64,000 bases of DNA. Source: JAJAZB01 sp964244295 (GTDB taxonomy: Bacteria > Bacteroidota > Bacteroidia > Cytophagales > Spirosomataceae). The position numbers and the translations under genes were made by a program. Below are positions 16,599 to 25,285 of the stretch, piece by piece (positions within the stretch are counted from its first letter, which is position 1; every line of letters begins with the position of its first letter). The notes under the pieces were generated by a model. It was given only the letters and a program-made list of their open reading frames with translations, had not been told where the DNA came from and searched no databases. Where the stretch lies: positions 1 through 64,000 of the forward strand of contig CAXTIG010000005.1 in assembly GCA_964244295.1 (NCBI GenBank), read 5' to 3'.

Positions 16599-17738
16599 TT
16601 AAACTCTCAAACCTTCCAACCTCAAACTTTTTTCAACTTCCTGCGCCGTCAGCACCACCCGCACGTGTTTGTCGGGGCCGTTGACGAGCTCGAGGCTGGC
16701 CCCTTCGCCGCCGAGCAAGCGCAGTTTGTCGCGGATGCTTTGCAGACCGTAACCACCCTGGAGGGTTTCGGGAAAGGGCGGGCCGTTGTCGTGCAGGCGC
16801 AGCGCGAGTTGATTGCCTTCGCGCCCGATAACGAGCCGGATTTTTCCTTCTCCCGCCCGCTTCGAGATGCCGTGTTTGATGGCGTTTTCCACCAGCGGTT
16901 GCAGTAAAAAACGCGGGATGAGGGCCTCGCGTAGCCCTTCGTCTTCCAGTTCGATGGCGTAGCTGAGGCGCTCGTCGAAGCGCACTTTTTCCACGTCGAG
17001 GTAAGTGCTTACCAACTCCAGTTCGTGCTCGACGCTGTCGTGGTACTGGCTTTTCGCCGCCGTGCTGTACCGGAAAAACTTCGAGAGCAGCAGGGTCATT
17101 TCCTCGGCCTTGTCGGGGTCGAGGTGAACGAGGCTGGCGATGGAATTGAGGGCGTTGTACAGAAAATGCGGGTTGATTTTGGCCTGGAGCGCGTCGAGTT
17201 CAGCGCGGGTTTTCAGTTCGTTTAGCTTCAGCATCTGAGCCTCTTGTTCCCAGAACCGCACCGTTTGGAAGCGCTCGCGGGTGAGCCAGTAGTAGAGGAG
17301 GCAGGCCGTGACGAGGGGCGGCAGCAGGTAAAAAGGATTGAACCCCGTTTCCCGCTGGCCTTCCGGCATGGATTGATAGTACTTAGACCAGTACAAATAC
17401 CCCACGACGAACTGAAAAAGCACGTACACCACCAGCGTCAGGAGCGCGATCAGGGCGTAGTGCCGCCAGGTGGTTTGCCGAAACGTCACCTGTGCGTACC
17501 ACTTCCAGGCCGGGCGCTGGTGCCGCCAAACGTACATCGGCACCACCACCGTCAGCACCGCCAGCACCCCCGACCAATTGCTCAACACCACCCCGAGGGC
17601 AACGCCCTTCGGCAGGTTGATGGGGGTGAGGAGTTCGGTGGCAAAGTACACCACCCCGCTCAGTCCCTGCACGAACAGAAATGAAATCAGCGCGACCAGC
17701 GGCCAGAAAATGAAGGAGTTGCGGAGGGGGGAGTTCAT
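16599..17738 (-). CDS. LytS-type sensor histidine kinase (His_kinase family)
   Basis: The protein has 379 residues with four membrane helices (about 10-33, 45-70, 93-118 and 136-152), a short coiled coil (EAQMLKLNELKTRAELDALQ) and the His-kinase motif AKINPHFLYNALNS with H191 as the phosphorylation site. The ATPase part has LVENAIKHG (N box) and GGYGLQSIRDKL (G box). It should autophosphorylate and pass the phosphate to the LytTR regulator encoded downstream. The stimulus is unknown; there is no extracellular sensor domain, so the membrane helices themselves may sense. Confidence 0.93.
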   Translation of the reverse strand: MNSPLRNSFIFWPLVALISFLFVQGLSGVVYFATELLTPINLPKGVALGVVLSNWSGVLAVLTVVVPMYVWRHQRPAWKWYAQVTFRQTTWRHYALIALLTLVVYVLFQFVVGYLYWSKYYQSMPEGQRETGFNPFYLLPPLVTACLLYYWLTRERFQTVRFWEQEAQMLKLNELKTRAELDALQAKINPHFLYNALNSIASLVHLDPDKAEEMTLLLSKFFRYSTAAKSQYHDSVEHELELVSTYLDVEKVRFDERLSYAIELEDEGLREALIPRFLLQPLVENAIKHGISKRAGEGKIRLVIGREGNQLALRLHDNGPPFPETLQGGYGLQSIRDKLRLLGGEGASLELVNGPDKHVRVVLTAQEVEKSLRLEGLRV

Positions 17739-17742
17739 GGGC

Positions 17743-17845
17743 AGTTTACAGTTTTCAGTTTACAGTTTTCGATTTAGAGTTTTCAGCGGTCCGCTGCTGC
17801 GGTTGAAATTCAAAACTGAAAACTTTAAACCGAAAACTGTAAACT
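17743..17845. repeat. Locus-specific inverted repeat built from an ACAGTTTTCAGTTT word
   Basis: The left arm AGTTTACAGTTTTCAGTTT is made of near-tandem copies of one 7-8 base word and pairs with GAAAACTGTAAACT and AACTGAAAAC on the right. It fills the gap exactly, from five bases before the kinase ATG (17738) into the stop codon of the gene at 17845. A related word (TTTACAGTTTTTGGTTTTCAG) is used in the gap at 60845. Confidence 0.85.
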
Positions 17846-18498
17846 CATTTCGCGCACTCGGCCAGCAGGGTTTTCAGACGCTCTTCGTCCCAGTTGGGGG
17901 CGATGGGGCTGGCGGGTTTGAAGGTAGCAAATTTCTCGGCGGCTTGTTTCAACACCGGGCAGGCCACGGCTTTTCCGCCTCCGAATTGCTCCGGCGTGTA
18001 GAGCAGCGACTGGCCCTCTAGAAAGTACGGGCGGGGATTGGCCGGGTTCAGGCTTTTGGCTTTGGCGATGCCCTCGCTGGCCTTCGGGCCGTAGGTTTGC
18101 CAGCGGCTTTGCGGGTCTACCATCATCCGGGCCTGGGCGATGTAGGCCCCCAGCGTGGCGGTTTCGTCGTTGGCGTTGATTTTTTCGGCGTTCGCCAGCA
18201 GGCTTTCGGCTTTTTCCAAATACCCGTCCATTTTGTCGCCCTGGCCGGTGGCTATCCAGGCCAGAATCACGTAAGCGTAGGCGCCCCAGTACGGGGCCAG
18301 CCATTCTTTCGGCTCGGCGGCGGCGATGCGCTCCAACTGGTTGGCAGTGGCCAGAAAATCGTCGGGGCCTTTGGCCGCTTTCATCTTCTCCAGCGTGGCG
18401 GTCATGGCGGTAGTGAATTTGGCGTTCGGTTCGGCGGGGGTTTGGGCCACGGCAGCGAAGGAAACGAGCAGGGCGAGGGCAAGGAAAAGGGTTTTCAT
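17845..18498 (-). CDS. Secreted helical (TPR-like) protein
   Basis: The protein has 217 residues. A clean signal peptide (MKTLFLALALLVSFAAVAQ) is followed by an all-helical domain with TPR-like signatures (NAKFTTAMTATLEKMKAA, WLAPYWGAYAYVILAWIATG, AEKINANDETATLGAYIAQA, AKSLNPANPRPYFLEGQSL). The rule 'P...A...L..A....NPA' fits the end of a TPR series. It is probably periplasmic. The TonB receptor gene lies upstream on the same strand and the LytS gene downstream, each joined through a hairpin-filled gap. The precise family was not recognised. Confidence 0.78.
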   Translation of the reverse strand: MKTLFLALALLVSFAAVAQTPAEPNAKFTTAMTATLEKMKAAKGPDDFLATANQLERIAAAEPKEWLAPYWGAYAYVILAWIATGQGDKMDGYLEKAESLLANAEKINANDETATLGAYIAQARMMVDPQSRWQTYGPKASEGIAKAKSLNPANPRPYFLEGQSLLYTPEQFGGGKAVACPVLKQAAEKFATFKPASPIAPNWDEERLKTLLAECAK

Positions 18499-18503
18499 GG
18501 GGT

Positions 18504-18622
18504 AAGTTGAAAGTGAAAAGTTGAAAATTGAAAGTGAAAATCCAGGGTTTTGTTGAGTGCGAGTTGACGGGTTTGAAAGCAGAAAAATTTCAATTCTTAA
18601 CTTTCAATTCTCAACTTTCAAC
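18504..18622. repeat. Locus-specific inverted repeat built from a GTTGAAA word
   Basis: AAGTTGAAAGTGAAAAGTTG on the left pairs with CAACTTTCAA and TTAACTTTCAATTCTC on the right. The arms are near-tandem repeats of GTTGAAAATTGA. The right arm runs into the preceding coding sequence: the last residues of the TonB receptor (LKVEN) and its TGA are encoded by the repeat word. Confidence 0.8.
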
Positions 18623-20790
18623 GACTTAAAATCCTCCGGCTTCTCCGCCTTTTTCGACAAACTCAGGCTGCATCCGATGAAAAAGCTCCGGTAGTTGGCC
18701 GGACCGATGGCGGTGCGGGTTTGGCCGTCGGCGGCGTAGCGGTAGGTGTACACGTTGCGGGTGTTGAGCAGGTTGTCGAGCGAGGCGTAGATGACCAGAA
18801 AATTGCCCTTGAGCTTGGTCAGGTACGCCGCCGACAGGCTCAGGTTGTGAACGGCGGGCGTGCGGTCGGCCAGGAAAACGGGGTTGTTGGGGTTGTAGTA
18901 GGGCCGCCCGCTGGTGTAGGTGTAGGTAGCGCTTAGGCTGGTGCTGAGTTTGGTGAGAAACTGCTTGTAAATCGCGCTCAGGTTGTGGGTCGAGGCGAAG
19001 GTGGGCGTGGCTTCGGCGAGGTAATTCTGGAACAACCGCTTCGAGTCGAGGTAGCTGTACGTGAGCCAGTAATCGCCGTTTTTAATGGTTTTTTGGTCAC
19101 GGAAAAACACGTCGAAACCCTGGGCGTAGCCGCTCCCGGAGTTGTCCACCCGGCCCCAGGGGTAGCGGTTGGGCGTGGCGTCGAAGCGCCCCGTCGAACC
19201 GGCCTCGCCCGTAAACTCCCGCACCAGTTGGGCGTAGTTTTTGTAAAAAACCTCGGCCCGCAGCGTGCGCTTGGTACGGATGCGCTGGTAGTTGACAATC
19301 AGGTGGTCGGCGCGCTCGAAACCGGGTTGGCGATTTTGGTAGAAATACTGAAAATTAGGCGTCTGGTAAAACTGCCCCGCCCCCAGCGACACTTGGCTGA
19401 ATGGTCCCGTTTTGTAGGCCAGCGACAGGCGCGGGGCCAGATTCCCCCCGCCCACCAGCGAACTCGTTTCGCCGCGAATCCCCAGGCGGGCGGCCAGGGC
19501 GCGGGTCACGTACAGTTCGGTTTCAACGAAAAGCGCCCCGTAGTTTTCGCGCAGCGAATTGCCGCTTTGCGCCCCGTAGCGGTAACCCACCGTGGAGGCT
19601 TCCGCGCCGAAGAGCAGCGAGTTGACCCCGAACACCCGCGTCAGCACGGCCCGCCCGTGGAGGCGCGCTTCGTTGCGGACGAAGCGCGTGGTGTCGAGCC
19701 GGATGTCATCGCGGTTGTTGCCGAAGGACACGCCTGCCTGGAGCAGCCAATGCCCTTCGGCCCAGGAATCAGCGTAGGTGCTGTTGCCAAAAAAGTTGGC
19801 GTTTTTCAGGCCAAAGCCGCTGGAGCCGAAGCCGTTTTCGGCGTTGGGGTAGCGCAAACCGAGGTTCGCGCCCTGAAACATCGCGTAGGTTTTGAGCAAG
19901 CCATTTTTGGTGGGCCGGTAGCGGTGGGTGAGCGAGGCGCCGCTGAATTCGGGCATCTTCGTCCAGGTGACGTTTTGGGGGACAATCTTGAACAGCGGGG
20001 CCAGGTTGCCGTAGTAGCCCACCGCCGAGAGGGAGGATTTTTCGGTGGCTACGTCGTAGTTGAGGGCGGCGCTGATGAGGTTGAGGTTCACACCCAGGCC
20101 GTTGTTGCTGCCCTTGTCGGTGGTGTTGAGCAGCAGCACGCTACTCAGCGCCTGCCCGTACTGGGCCGAGTAGCCGCCCGTGCTGAACGAAGTGCCTTTG
20201 AACTGGAAGGGGTTGAACCGCCCCCGCGAAGCCAAATCGGGCGCCTGCGAACCGAAGGGATTCTGCACGATGAGGCCATCCATGACCACTTTCGTTTCGG
20301 AAGCGTCGCCGCCGCGCACAAACAGGCCGGTGGCTTCGCCGTTGCGCTGGGCACCGGGCAGGAGTTGCATCACGCCGGTGATGTCGGCCCCGGCCCCGGC
20401 GGTGGTCACGATGTCGAGCGGCTTGAGCATCGTCATTTTTTTCTCGTCGGAGGCCTCGAACGAGCCAGCGGTGATGATCACCGTATTCAGTTCACTGGCG
20501 ACTTCGCGGAGTTTTACGGTAAAAAAAACCTCCGCACCGCTCAGGATGATTTTTTTCTCAACCGGTTCGTAGCCCACGAAACTGACGACCAGCGTAGCGG
20601 TATCTTTTTCTGAAGTCGAAAACCGGAATGCCCCGGTGGAGTCGGATGAGGTGCCGTCGTAGGTGCCTTTCAGGAATACGTTGGCACCGGGCAGGGGGCG
20701 GTTTTTGGCGTCGGTGATTTTTCCGATCACTGCCGTTTGGCCGAGGGCAGCGGCGGGCAGCAGGGCGAGGAGGAGTAGAAAACGTTTCAT
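18604..20790 (-). CDS. TonB-dependent outer-membrane receptor
   Basis: The protein has 728 residues from ATG 20790 (MKRFLLLLALLPAAALGQ, a signal peptide); a longer frame adds nine residues with no signal logic. Residues 20-105 form a CarboxypepD_reg-like domain (GKITDAKNRPLPGANVFLKG ... FSFVGYEP), followed by a plug (ITGVMQLLPGAQRNGEATGLFVRGGD) and a beta-barrel ending with an aromatic strand (SFFIGCSLSLS). No typical TonB box was confirmed. It should import an unknown ligand using TonB energy. The C-terminal tail past SLSKKAEKPEDFKS is encoded in part by the adjoining inverted repeat. Confidence 0.92.
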   Translation of the reverse strand: MKRFLLLLALLPAAALGQTAVIGKITDAKNRPLPGANVFLKGTYDGTSSDSTGAFRFSTSEKDTATLVVSFVGYEPVEKKIILSGAEVFFTVKLREVASELNTVIITAGSFEASDEKKMTMLKPLDIVTTAGAGADITGVMQLLPGAQRNGEATGLFVRGGDASETKVVMDGLIVQNPFGSQAPDLASRGRFNPFQFKGTSFSTGGYSAQYGQALSSVLLLNTTDKGSNNGLGVNLNLISAALNYDVATEKSSLSAVGYYGNLAPLFKIVPQNVTWTKMPEFSGASLTHRYRPTKNGLLKTYAMFQGANLGLRYPNAENGFGSSGFGLKNANFFGNSTYADSWAEGHWLLQAGVSFGNNRDDIRLDTTRFVRNEARLHGRAVLTRVFGVNSLLFGAEASTVGYRYGAQSGNSLRENYGALFVETELYVTRALAARLGIRGETSSLVGGGNLAPRLSLAYKTGPFSQVSLGAGQFYQTPNFQYFYQNRQPGFERADHLIVNYQRIRTKRTLRAEVFYKNYAQLVREFTGEAGSTGRFDATPNRYPWGRVDNSGSGYAQGFDVFFRDQKTIKNGDYWLTYSYLDSKRLFQNYLAEATPTFASTHNLSAIYKQFLTKLSTSLSATYTYTSGRPYYNPNNPVFLADRTPAVHNLSLSAAYLTKLKGNFLVIYASLDNLLNTRNVYTYRYAADGQTRTAIGPANYRSFFIGCSLSLSKKAEKPEDFKSLKVEN

Positions 20791-20980
20791 GACGCGGGGA
20801 TTGAAAACCTGCGTCAAAAGTGGCGGCTGGCCGGGCGCGGCGGGAGGGATTTCCGACGAAGTGCGGGTTTTGGGGAGTGAAGTCGAAGCGGGGTGGCGTG
20901 AAACCTGGACATCCGCGTTTGCCAGCGATTAAAAATTTCGGGTACTTTTAGAACGGAAGCTACGCCACGCCTGCCCACCC

Positions 20981-21204
20981 CGTCATTGCTTCGCTCCGGT
21001 GTCCAGCACAAGCGAAGCGAGAGCTGGACACCGGAGCGAAGCAATCCCCTTCCGAAGACCAAGATAGCTAAAGCTGAGTACTTGCCTCCCGATAGCTATC
21101 GGGACTACCGTACGACGAACCGTTTGGTCTTCGGGAGGGGATTGCTTCGCTCCGGGTGAAAATTATCGTTTCACTCAAATTTTCACCCTCCGCTCGCAAT
21201 GACG
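20981..21204. repeat. Family A element (copy 3) with nested side hairpins, in a divergent intergenic region
   Basis: The element has three stems. The left side hairpin has 23-bp perfect arms ATTGCTTCGCTCCGGTGTCC.../...GGACACCGGAGCGAAGCAAT. The central stem is AAGCAATCCCCTTCCGAAGACC with GGTCTTCGGGAGGGGATTGC. The right side hairpin has arms GGGTGAAAATT/AATTTTCACCC. The core has GAGTACTTGCCTCCCGATAG. It occupies most of 20791-21274, the region between the divergent TonB receptor and the glycosylase gene; I see no other feature there and no clear promoter. Confidence 0.85.
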
Positions 21205-21274
21205 TGCAGGCAGACGTGGTGTAACTTTAGTTTAGAAGCGCAGCACCCGTTTCTCTCAAACCCAACCCCGTTTC

Positions 21275-21970
21275 ATGCCCCCCACCTTCGCCGACCGCGC
21301 CCTCGATTACTACCTCCACCTGACCGAACCCACTGGCCTGCCGCCCGGCGTTTCCGCGATGAATCCCTACCTCCGGCCCGAAGTCCAGGCGGTGGTGACC
21401 CAATTTTACCAAAAATTTTACGCCAATACCGCCCCCCGCGTGTACGTGCTGGGCATCAATCCAGGGCGCTACGGGGCGGGCGTAACGGGTATTTCGTTCA
21501 CCACGCCCCAGGCCCTGGTCGCGCACTGCGGCATCGCCAACGAGTTGCCACCGATCGCAGCGGCGAACCGTCCCGAACTGTCGAGCCGGTTTATTTACCG
21601 AATCGTCGAAGCGTTTGGGGGAGCGGCGACGTTTTACGGGCGTTTTTTTCTTTCCTCGCTTTACCCGCTGGCGCTGGTCAAAGACGGCAAAAACTACAAC
21701 TACTACGACGACCGCACCACAACCGAAGCCCTTTGGCCCATCATCACCGAATCGCTGCGCCAGCAACTTCAGTTCGGGGCACACCGCCGGGTGGCCGTGT
21801 GCCTGGGCCGGAAAAACGAGCGGTACTTCCAGCGCCTCAACGACGAGCAAGGGTTTTTTGACCGCATCCTTACCCTCGACCACCCCCGTTACATTTTGCA
21901 GTACCGAGCCAAAGAGGTGGAGGCTTTTGCTGAAAAATACATTCAGACGTTGGGGGATTGCCTGGGTTGA
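21275..21970 (+). CDS. SMUG2-type uracil-DNA glycosylase family protein (DUF4918)
   Basis: The protein has 231 residues. The glycosylase fold is marked by RVYVLGINPGRYGAGVTGISF at about 56-76, where the GINPG loop corresponds to the catalytic water-binding motif of SMUG-like enzymes, FFLSSLYPLALVKDGKNYNYYD, and DHPRYILQYR near the C-terminus, where the His is expected to insert at the base. Related enzymes remove uracil or oxidised pyrimidines from DNA in base-excision repair. The start ATG at 21275 follows the family A element by 70 bases. Activity on a specific base is inferred. Confidence 0.82.
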   Translation: MPPTFADRALDYYLHLTEPTGLPPGVSAMNPYLRPEVQAVVTQFYQKFYANTAPRVYVLGINPGRYGAGVTGISFTTPQALVAHCGIANELPPIAAANRPELSSRFIYRIVEAFGGAATFYGRFFLSSLYPLALVKDGKNYNYYDDRTTTEALWPIITESLRQQLQFGAHRRVAVCLGRKNERYFQRLNDEQGFFDRILTLDHPRYILQYRAKEVEAFAEKYIQTLGDCLG

Positions 21971-21984
21971 CGAGCAGTGGTTGG

Positions 21985-22719
21985 TCAGGGTTTGCCAAAC
22001 GAAACTACCACGTTTAGCAACACACTCCGAGCGGCCCAGGAGAAGTCGGTGGGCGGCAAAACGAACGTGGCGCCGGGGTCGAACAGGTCGTAGCGAAGTT
22101 TTCGGCCAAACTGCCCGGTCAGTTCCAGCGCCAAGGTACGGTTGAATTGCCAGCCCAGGCCCGCCACGGGTTGCAGCGACGAGCGAATGGGGCGGTTGGC
22201 AGGGATGTCGAGGGGCACGTCACCCGTGAAAGGTGGGGAGGATCGAAATGCTACGCCGCGCTCGGTGTGGGCCTTGAGTAGTCGGGCGTATTGGAAGCCG
22301 CCCCGCCAGTAAAGCGCGGATTTTTTGCCCTGCCACACGTCGTACCGGAGGGTGACGGGGAATTGAAGCCGGTAAAATTCGTTGTTGTAAAGATTGACGT
22401 TTAACGTTCGCTCGCCGCCTTTGGCGATAAATTCCAACTGCCGGATGCGATCGTCGCGCAGAAATTGGCCTTCGATGTCGAGAGCGATAGCAAAGCGGCG
22501 GTTCAGCCGGTACCCGGCTCGCAAACCCGCTGCGTAACTCAGTCGTTGAGAATACCGATCGGTCAGGACCGACTGGGGCGGGTTGTTTTCGAGAACTTCC
22601 TTCCGCGTGGTTCCCGAAATGCCGATACCCGCTTTCAACCCAACGGAAAACCGGCTTTTCTGACCCACTCCGACGAGACTTGCCAACGCGAAACAGGTAG
22701 TAAACAGGAGCAGTCGCAT
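21985..22719 (-). CDS. Outer-membrane beta-barrel protein (porin-like)
   Basis: The protein has 244 residues from ATG 22719 (MRLLLFTTCFALASLVGVGQ, a signal peptide); a longer frame from 22743 adds eight residues. The mature chain alternates short amphipathic beta strands with turns (FSVGLKAGIGISG, LSYAAGLRAGYRLNRRFAIALDIEG, LQFPVTLRYDVWQG, LQPVAGLGWQFNRTLALELTGQFG) and ends in a strand, SVLLNVVVSFGKP. This is the outer-membrane protein beta-barrel pattern of 8-10 strands. It converges on the glycosylase gene with only 14 bp between them. Ligand or role unknown. Confidence 0.85.
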   Translation of the reverse strand: MRLLLFTTCFALASLVGVGQKSRFSVGLKAGIGISGTTRKEVLENNPPQSVLTDRYSQRLSYAAGLRAGYRLNRRFAIALDIEGQFLRDDRIRQLEFIAKGGERTLNVNLYNNEFYRLQFPVTLRYDVWQGKKSALYWRGGFQYARLLKAHTERGVAFRSSPPFTGDVPLDIPANRPIRSSLQPVAGLGWQFNRTLALELTGQFGRKLRYDLFDPGATFVLPPTDFSWAARSVLLNVVVSFGKP

Positions 22720-22832
22720 GGGGTTAGGGTTTTTGAGGTTCATTTTTTTAGACAGACCCGGTTGGGCGCTGAAGCGTTGGAAGGGCAGGCTTTTTTATTT
22801 TGACGGTTGTGGCGGCTTCTGAACTGCTGGTG

Positions 22833-22860
22833 TTTTTCGTAAACCGACGGGTTATCTTTG
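22833..22860 (+). promoter_or_regulatory. Probable Bacteroidota-type promoter for the PIN toxin-antitoxin pair
   Basis: TATCTTTG at 22853-22860 is a perfect match to the TAnnTTTG -7 element. TTTTT at 22833-22837 lies near the expected -33 position but is not TTTG. The antitoxin ATG is 36 bases after the -7 element. Confidence 0.5.
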
Positions 22861-22895
22861 TCCAGACACGACAGGGACACTTAATCAAAGACACC

Positions 22896-23102
22896 ATGAC
22901 CATCCAACGAACCGATACCGAAGTCATCATCACCCTCCCGGCGACGGTCAACGTGGACGGTCTGCAACGGGTACTGAACTTGCTTAGTTACCAGGAAATT
23001 TCGACCAAAAGTCAGGTTTCGCAAGACCAGGTGGATGAAATGGCCTCCGAAATCAACAAAAACTGGTGGTTACGGAACGCAAACCGGTTCGGCAAACCGT
23101 GA
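22896..23102 (+). CDS. Putative antitoxin of a PIN toxin-antitoxin pair
   Basis: A 68-residue protein from ATG 22896 (a longer frame from 22800 overlaps the promoter). It begins with a short beta strand segment, TEVIITLPATVNVDGLQRV, then helices LNLLSYQEIS and QVSQDQVDEMASEINKNWW, a shape seen in small antitoxins that pair with PIN toxins in Bacteroidota. Its TGA overlaps the GTG start of the PIN gene (GTGA), the usual translational coupling of such pairs. DNA-binding and neutralisation are inferred from position and size only. Confidence 0.7.
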   Translation: MTIQRTDTEVIITLPATVNVDGLQRVLNLLSYQEISTKSQVSQDQVDEMASEINKNWWLRNANRFGKP

Positions 23103-23563
23103 AAATCGTAGTTGACACGAACGTCGTGTTCAGTGCCATCCTGAACACCGACAGCCAAATTGCCGATTTGCTGCTCACCTCGTCGGGTACGTTTGAGTTC
23201 TACCCGTGTCACTTACTACGGGAAGAAATCGATAATCACCGAGACAAACTCCTGGCGTTATCGAACTACGGCGAAGTTGAATTTGCCGAAGTAGACCATC
23301 AGGTTTTGTTGCCTCTCCAGTTCATTTCGGAAGAAATTATCCCGTTTGAGTTCTGGCAACGGGCGCTCTTTTTCGTTCGTGATGTCGATATGGACGACAT
23401 CGCCTTTGTCGCGTTGACCGAATTTATGAACTGTAAACTCTGGACTGGAGACCGAAAACTGCTGAAAGGCATTCGGGCGAAAGGGTACATGAACGCGGTC
23501 TCGACGGAAGAACTATTTCAATGGCGTGCGGAGTTGGAGAGCAAATCAGCTTCTTCAGATTGA
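23099..23563 (+). CDS. PIN-domain toxin (putative RNase)
   Basis: The protein has 154 residues. The start is GTG 23099 (VKIVVDTNVVFSAIL), the normal PIN beginning; earlier in-frame starts lie inside the antitoxin gene. The acidic metal site is visible: D6 in VVDTN, E in the ELL/LREE segment, D in DVDMDDIAFVAL and D in WTGDRKLLKG. PIN toxins cut RNA with Mg2+ or Mn2+ and are held inactive by the partner antitoxin. The following DUF4159 gene starts only about 30 bases later on the same strand, so readthrough is possible. Target RNA unknown. Confidence 0.85.
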   Translation: MKIVVDTNVVFSAILNTDSQIADLLLTSSGTFEFYPCHLLREEIDNHRDKLLALSNYGEVEFAEVDHQVLLPLQFISEEIIPFEFWQRALFFVRDVDMDDIAFVALTEFMNCKLWTGDRKLLKGIRAKGYMNAVSTEELFQWRAELESKSASSD

Positions 23564-23589
23564 CGACGCGCCGATACACTTCATCTCCT

Positions 23590-24207
23590 TTGAAACCCTT
23601 CTTCTTCACCCGCATTCAGTACACCTCCGGCGATTGGGACACCGACCAGCGGATGCCCTCCAACCTACTGCATTCGCTGGTGGAGTACACCACGATTCCG
23701 GTGGACCAGAAGGAGAAAGTGGTGCTGCTGAGTAGCCCGGAGTTGTTCAAAAGTCCGTTTTGCTACCTGAGCGGGCACAAACTGGTCGAGTTTTCGAGTC
23801 AGGAGCGCGAGCACTTCCGGCGCTACGTGCAAAACGGCGGCTTCGTCTTCGCCGACGACTGCAACCACGACCTCGACGGCTTGTTTGCCAAGTCGTTCGA
23901 GCAGGAAATGGCCCGTACCTTTGGGCCGAAGGCCTTGCAGAAAATTTCGAATACCCACCCGCTCTACACCTGTTTTTTCAAGTTTGAAGACGGCCCGCCG
24001 ACCACCTCCTTCGAGTTGAACGGCTGGGGCGATGACCTCGTCCACGATTACCTCAAGGCCATCCTCGTCAACGGCCGCATCGGCGTGTTGTACAGCAACA
24101 AGGATTACGGCTGCGAGTGGGATTATGATTTTCGGAACAAACGCTTTCTGGCCGAAGACAACACCAAATTCGGCGTCAACATCATCACCTACGCACTAAC
24201 GGTCTAA
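23590..24207 (+). CDS. DUF4159 domain protein, first gene of the MoxR/BatA operon
   Basis: About 205 residues from TTG 23590 (KPFFFTRIQYTSGDWDTDQRMP), where the domain begins; an ATG at 23521 would start within the PIN gene and I think it is less likely. The domain reads TRIQYTSGDWDTDQ, YTTIPVDQKEKVVLL, FRRYVQNGGFVFADDCNHDLDGLFAKSFEQEM, NTHPLYTCFFKF, and IGVLYSNKDYGCEWDYD. This is a DUF4159 / glutamine amidotransferase-like fold that in this phylum is the standard neighbour of MoxR and DUF58 genes. Role in the complex unknown. The start is uncertain; the product is clear. Confidence 0.85.
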   Translation: MKPFFFTRIQYTSGDWDTDQRMPSNLLHSLVEYTTIPVDQKEKVVLLSSPELFKSPFCYLSGHKLVEFSSQEREHFRRYVQNGGFVFADDCNHDLDGLFAKSFEQEMARTFGPKALQKISNTHPLYTCFFKFEDGPPTTSFELNGWGDDLVHDYLKAILVNGRIGVLYSNKDYGCEWDYDFRNKRFLAEDNTKFGVNIITYALTV

Positions 24208-24211
24208 CCCA

Positions 24212-25192
24212 TTGGAAACCCCTGATTTAAACCACTACAAAACCCTCGTCGCCAAGCTTCCTCAACTCAAAACCGAAATCGGGAAAGTCATCGTCGGGCA
24301 GCGGGAGGCCATCGAAGAAATCCTGATTGCGCTCCTGGCGGGCGGGCACTGCCTGCTCGAAGGCGTGCCGGGCCTGGCGAAAACGCTGATGGTCCGCACC
24401 GCCGCCGACGCGCTGGAGATGAGTTTCAAACGCATCCAGTTTACCCCCGACCTGATGCCCGGCGACATCGTGGGCACCGAAATTCTGGAGGAAGACCACG
24501 AAACGGGCAAGAAGTTTTTCAAATTCAACCAAGGCCCGCTCTTCGCCAACGTCGTGCTGGCCGACGAAATCAACCGCACCCCGCCCAAAACCCAGGCCGC
24601 CCTACTCGAAGCCATGCAGGAAGGAAAGGTGACTTACGCGGGCAGTGACTACGAACTGCCCCGGCCCTTCCTGCTCATCGCCACCCAAAACCCCATCGAA
24701 CAGGCCGGCACCTACCCGCTGCCCGAAGCCCAACTCGACCGCTTTTTGCTGTACATCAAACTGTTCTATCCTTCCGAGCGCGAAGAGCTGGACGTGCTCA
24801 AAAGCACCACCGGCACCGCCCGCCCGCAGGTATTGCCCGTGCTCAACGACCGGGAAATCCTGGACCTGCAAACCCTCACCCGCCAGGTGCCTATCAGCGA
24901 CGAACTCATCGACCGCATCAACCGCCTCGTGCGGGCCACGCGGCCGGCCGGCAGTCCCTCGGAGTACGTCCGGCAGTGGTGCGACTGGGGTGCCGGTCCC
25001 CGCGCCGGGCAGGCGCTGGTGCTCTGCGCCAAAGCGCGGGCGGTGTTGCATGGGCGCTTTTCGGTCCTTCCCGAAGACATCCAGACCCTCGCCTACCCCA
25101 TCCTCCGCCACCGCATCGCCCTCAATTTCCGCGCCGACGCCGAGGGGATTACGACGGATGGGGTGATTGGGGAGGTTTTGAAAAAAATGTAA
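24212..25192 (+). CDS. MoxR-family AAA+ ATPase
   Basis: The protein has 326 residues with a TTG start at 24212, four bases after the DUF4159 stop. Walker A is GVPGLAKT at 51-58, Walker B is VVLADEINR with PPKTQAALLEAMQEG, and the sensor 1 LLIATQNP and arginine-finger region TYPLPEAQLDRF follow. The C-terminal lid has LVRATRPAGSPSEY. MoxR proteins act as cytosolic ATP-driven chaperones that remodel or assemble partners with von Willebrand A domains, here the DUF58 protein encoded next. The gap downstream is filled by a family C hairpin. Confidence 0.95.
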   Translation: METPDLNHYKTLVAKLPQLKTEIGKVIVGQREAIEEILIALLAGGHCLLEGVPGLAKTLMVRTAADALEMSFKRIQFTPDLMPGDIVGTEILEEDHETGKKFFKFNQGPLFANVVLADEINRTPPKTQAALLEAMQEGKVTYAGSDYELPRPFLLIATQNPIEQAGTYPLPEAQLDRFLLYIKLFYPSEREELDVLKSTTGTARPQVLPVLNDREILDLQTLTRQVPISDELIDRINRLVRATRPAGSPSEYVRQWCDWGAGPRAGQALVLCAKARAVLHGRFSVLPEDIQTLAYPILRHRIALNFRADAEGITTDGVIGEVLKKM

Positions 25193-25196
25193 AGTA

Positions 25197-25272
25197 CCTC
25201 ACCCCCGGCCCCTCTCCTGCTGAGAGGGGTGACTTTGCTCCCCTCTCAGTAGGAGAGGGGCCGGGGGTGAGG
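25197..25272. repeat. Family C inverted repeat (copy 1)
   Basis: CCTCACCCCCGGCCCCTCTC...GAGAGGGG pairs with CCCCTCTC...GAGAGGGGCCGGGGGTGAGG, with one mismatch over 33 bp. It fills the MoxR-DUF58 gap. Another copy lies at 45073. Confidence 0.9.
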
Positions 25273-25285
25273 TTTCACCACGACC

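Noticed and set aside
20981..21204. Family A as rho-independent terminators
   Set aside because: No T run follows the stem in most copies, and one copy lies between divergent genes, where a terminator makes little sense.
23521..23589. ATG start of the DUF4159 gene inside the PIN gene
   Set aside because: The first 23 residues do not resemble the family and overlap the toxin by 43 bases; TTG 23590 gives the natural domain start, though it remains uncertain.
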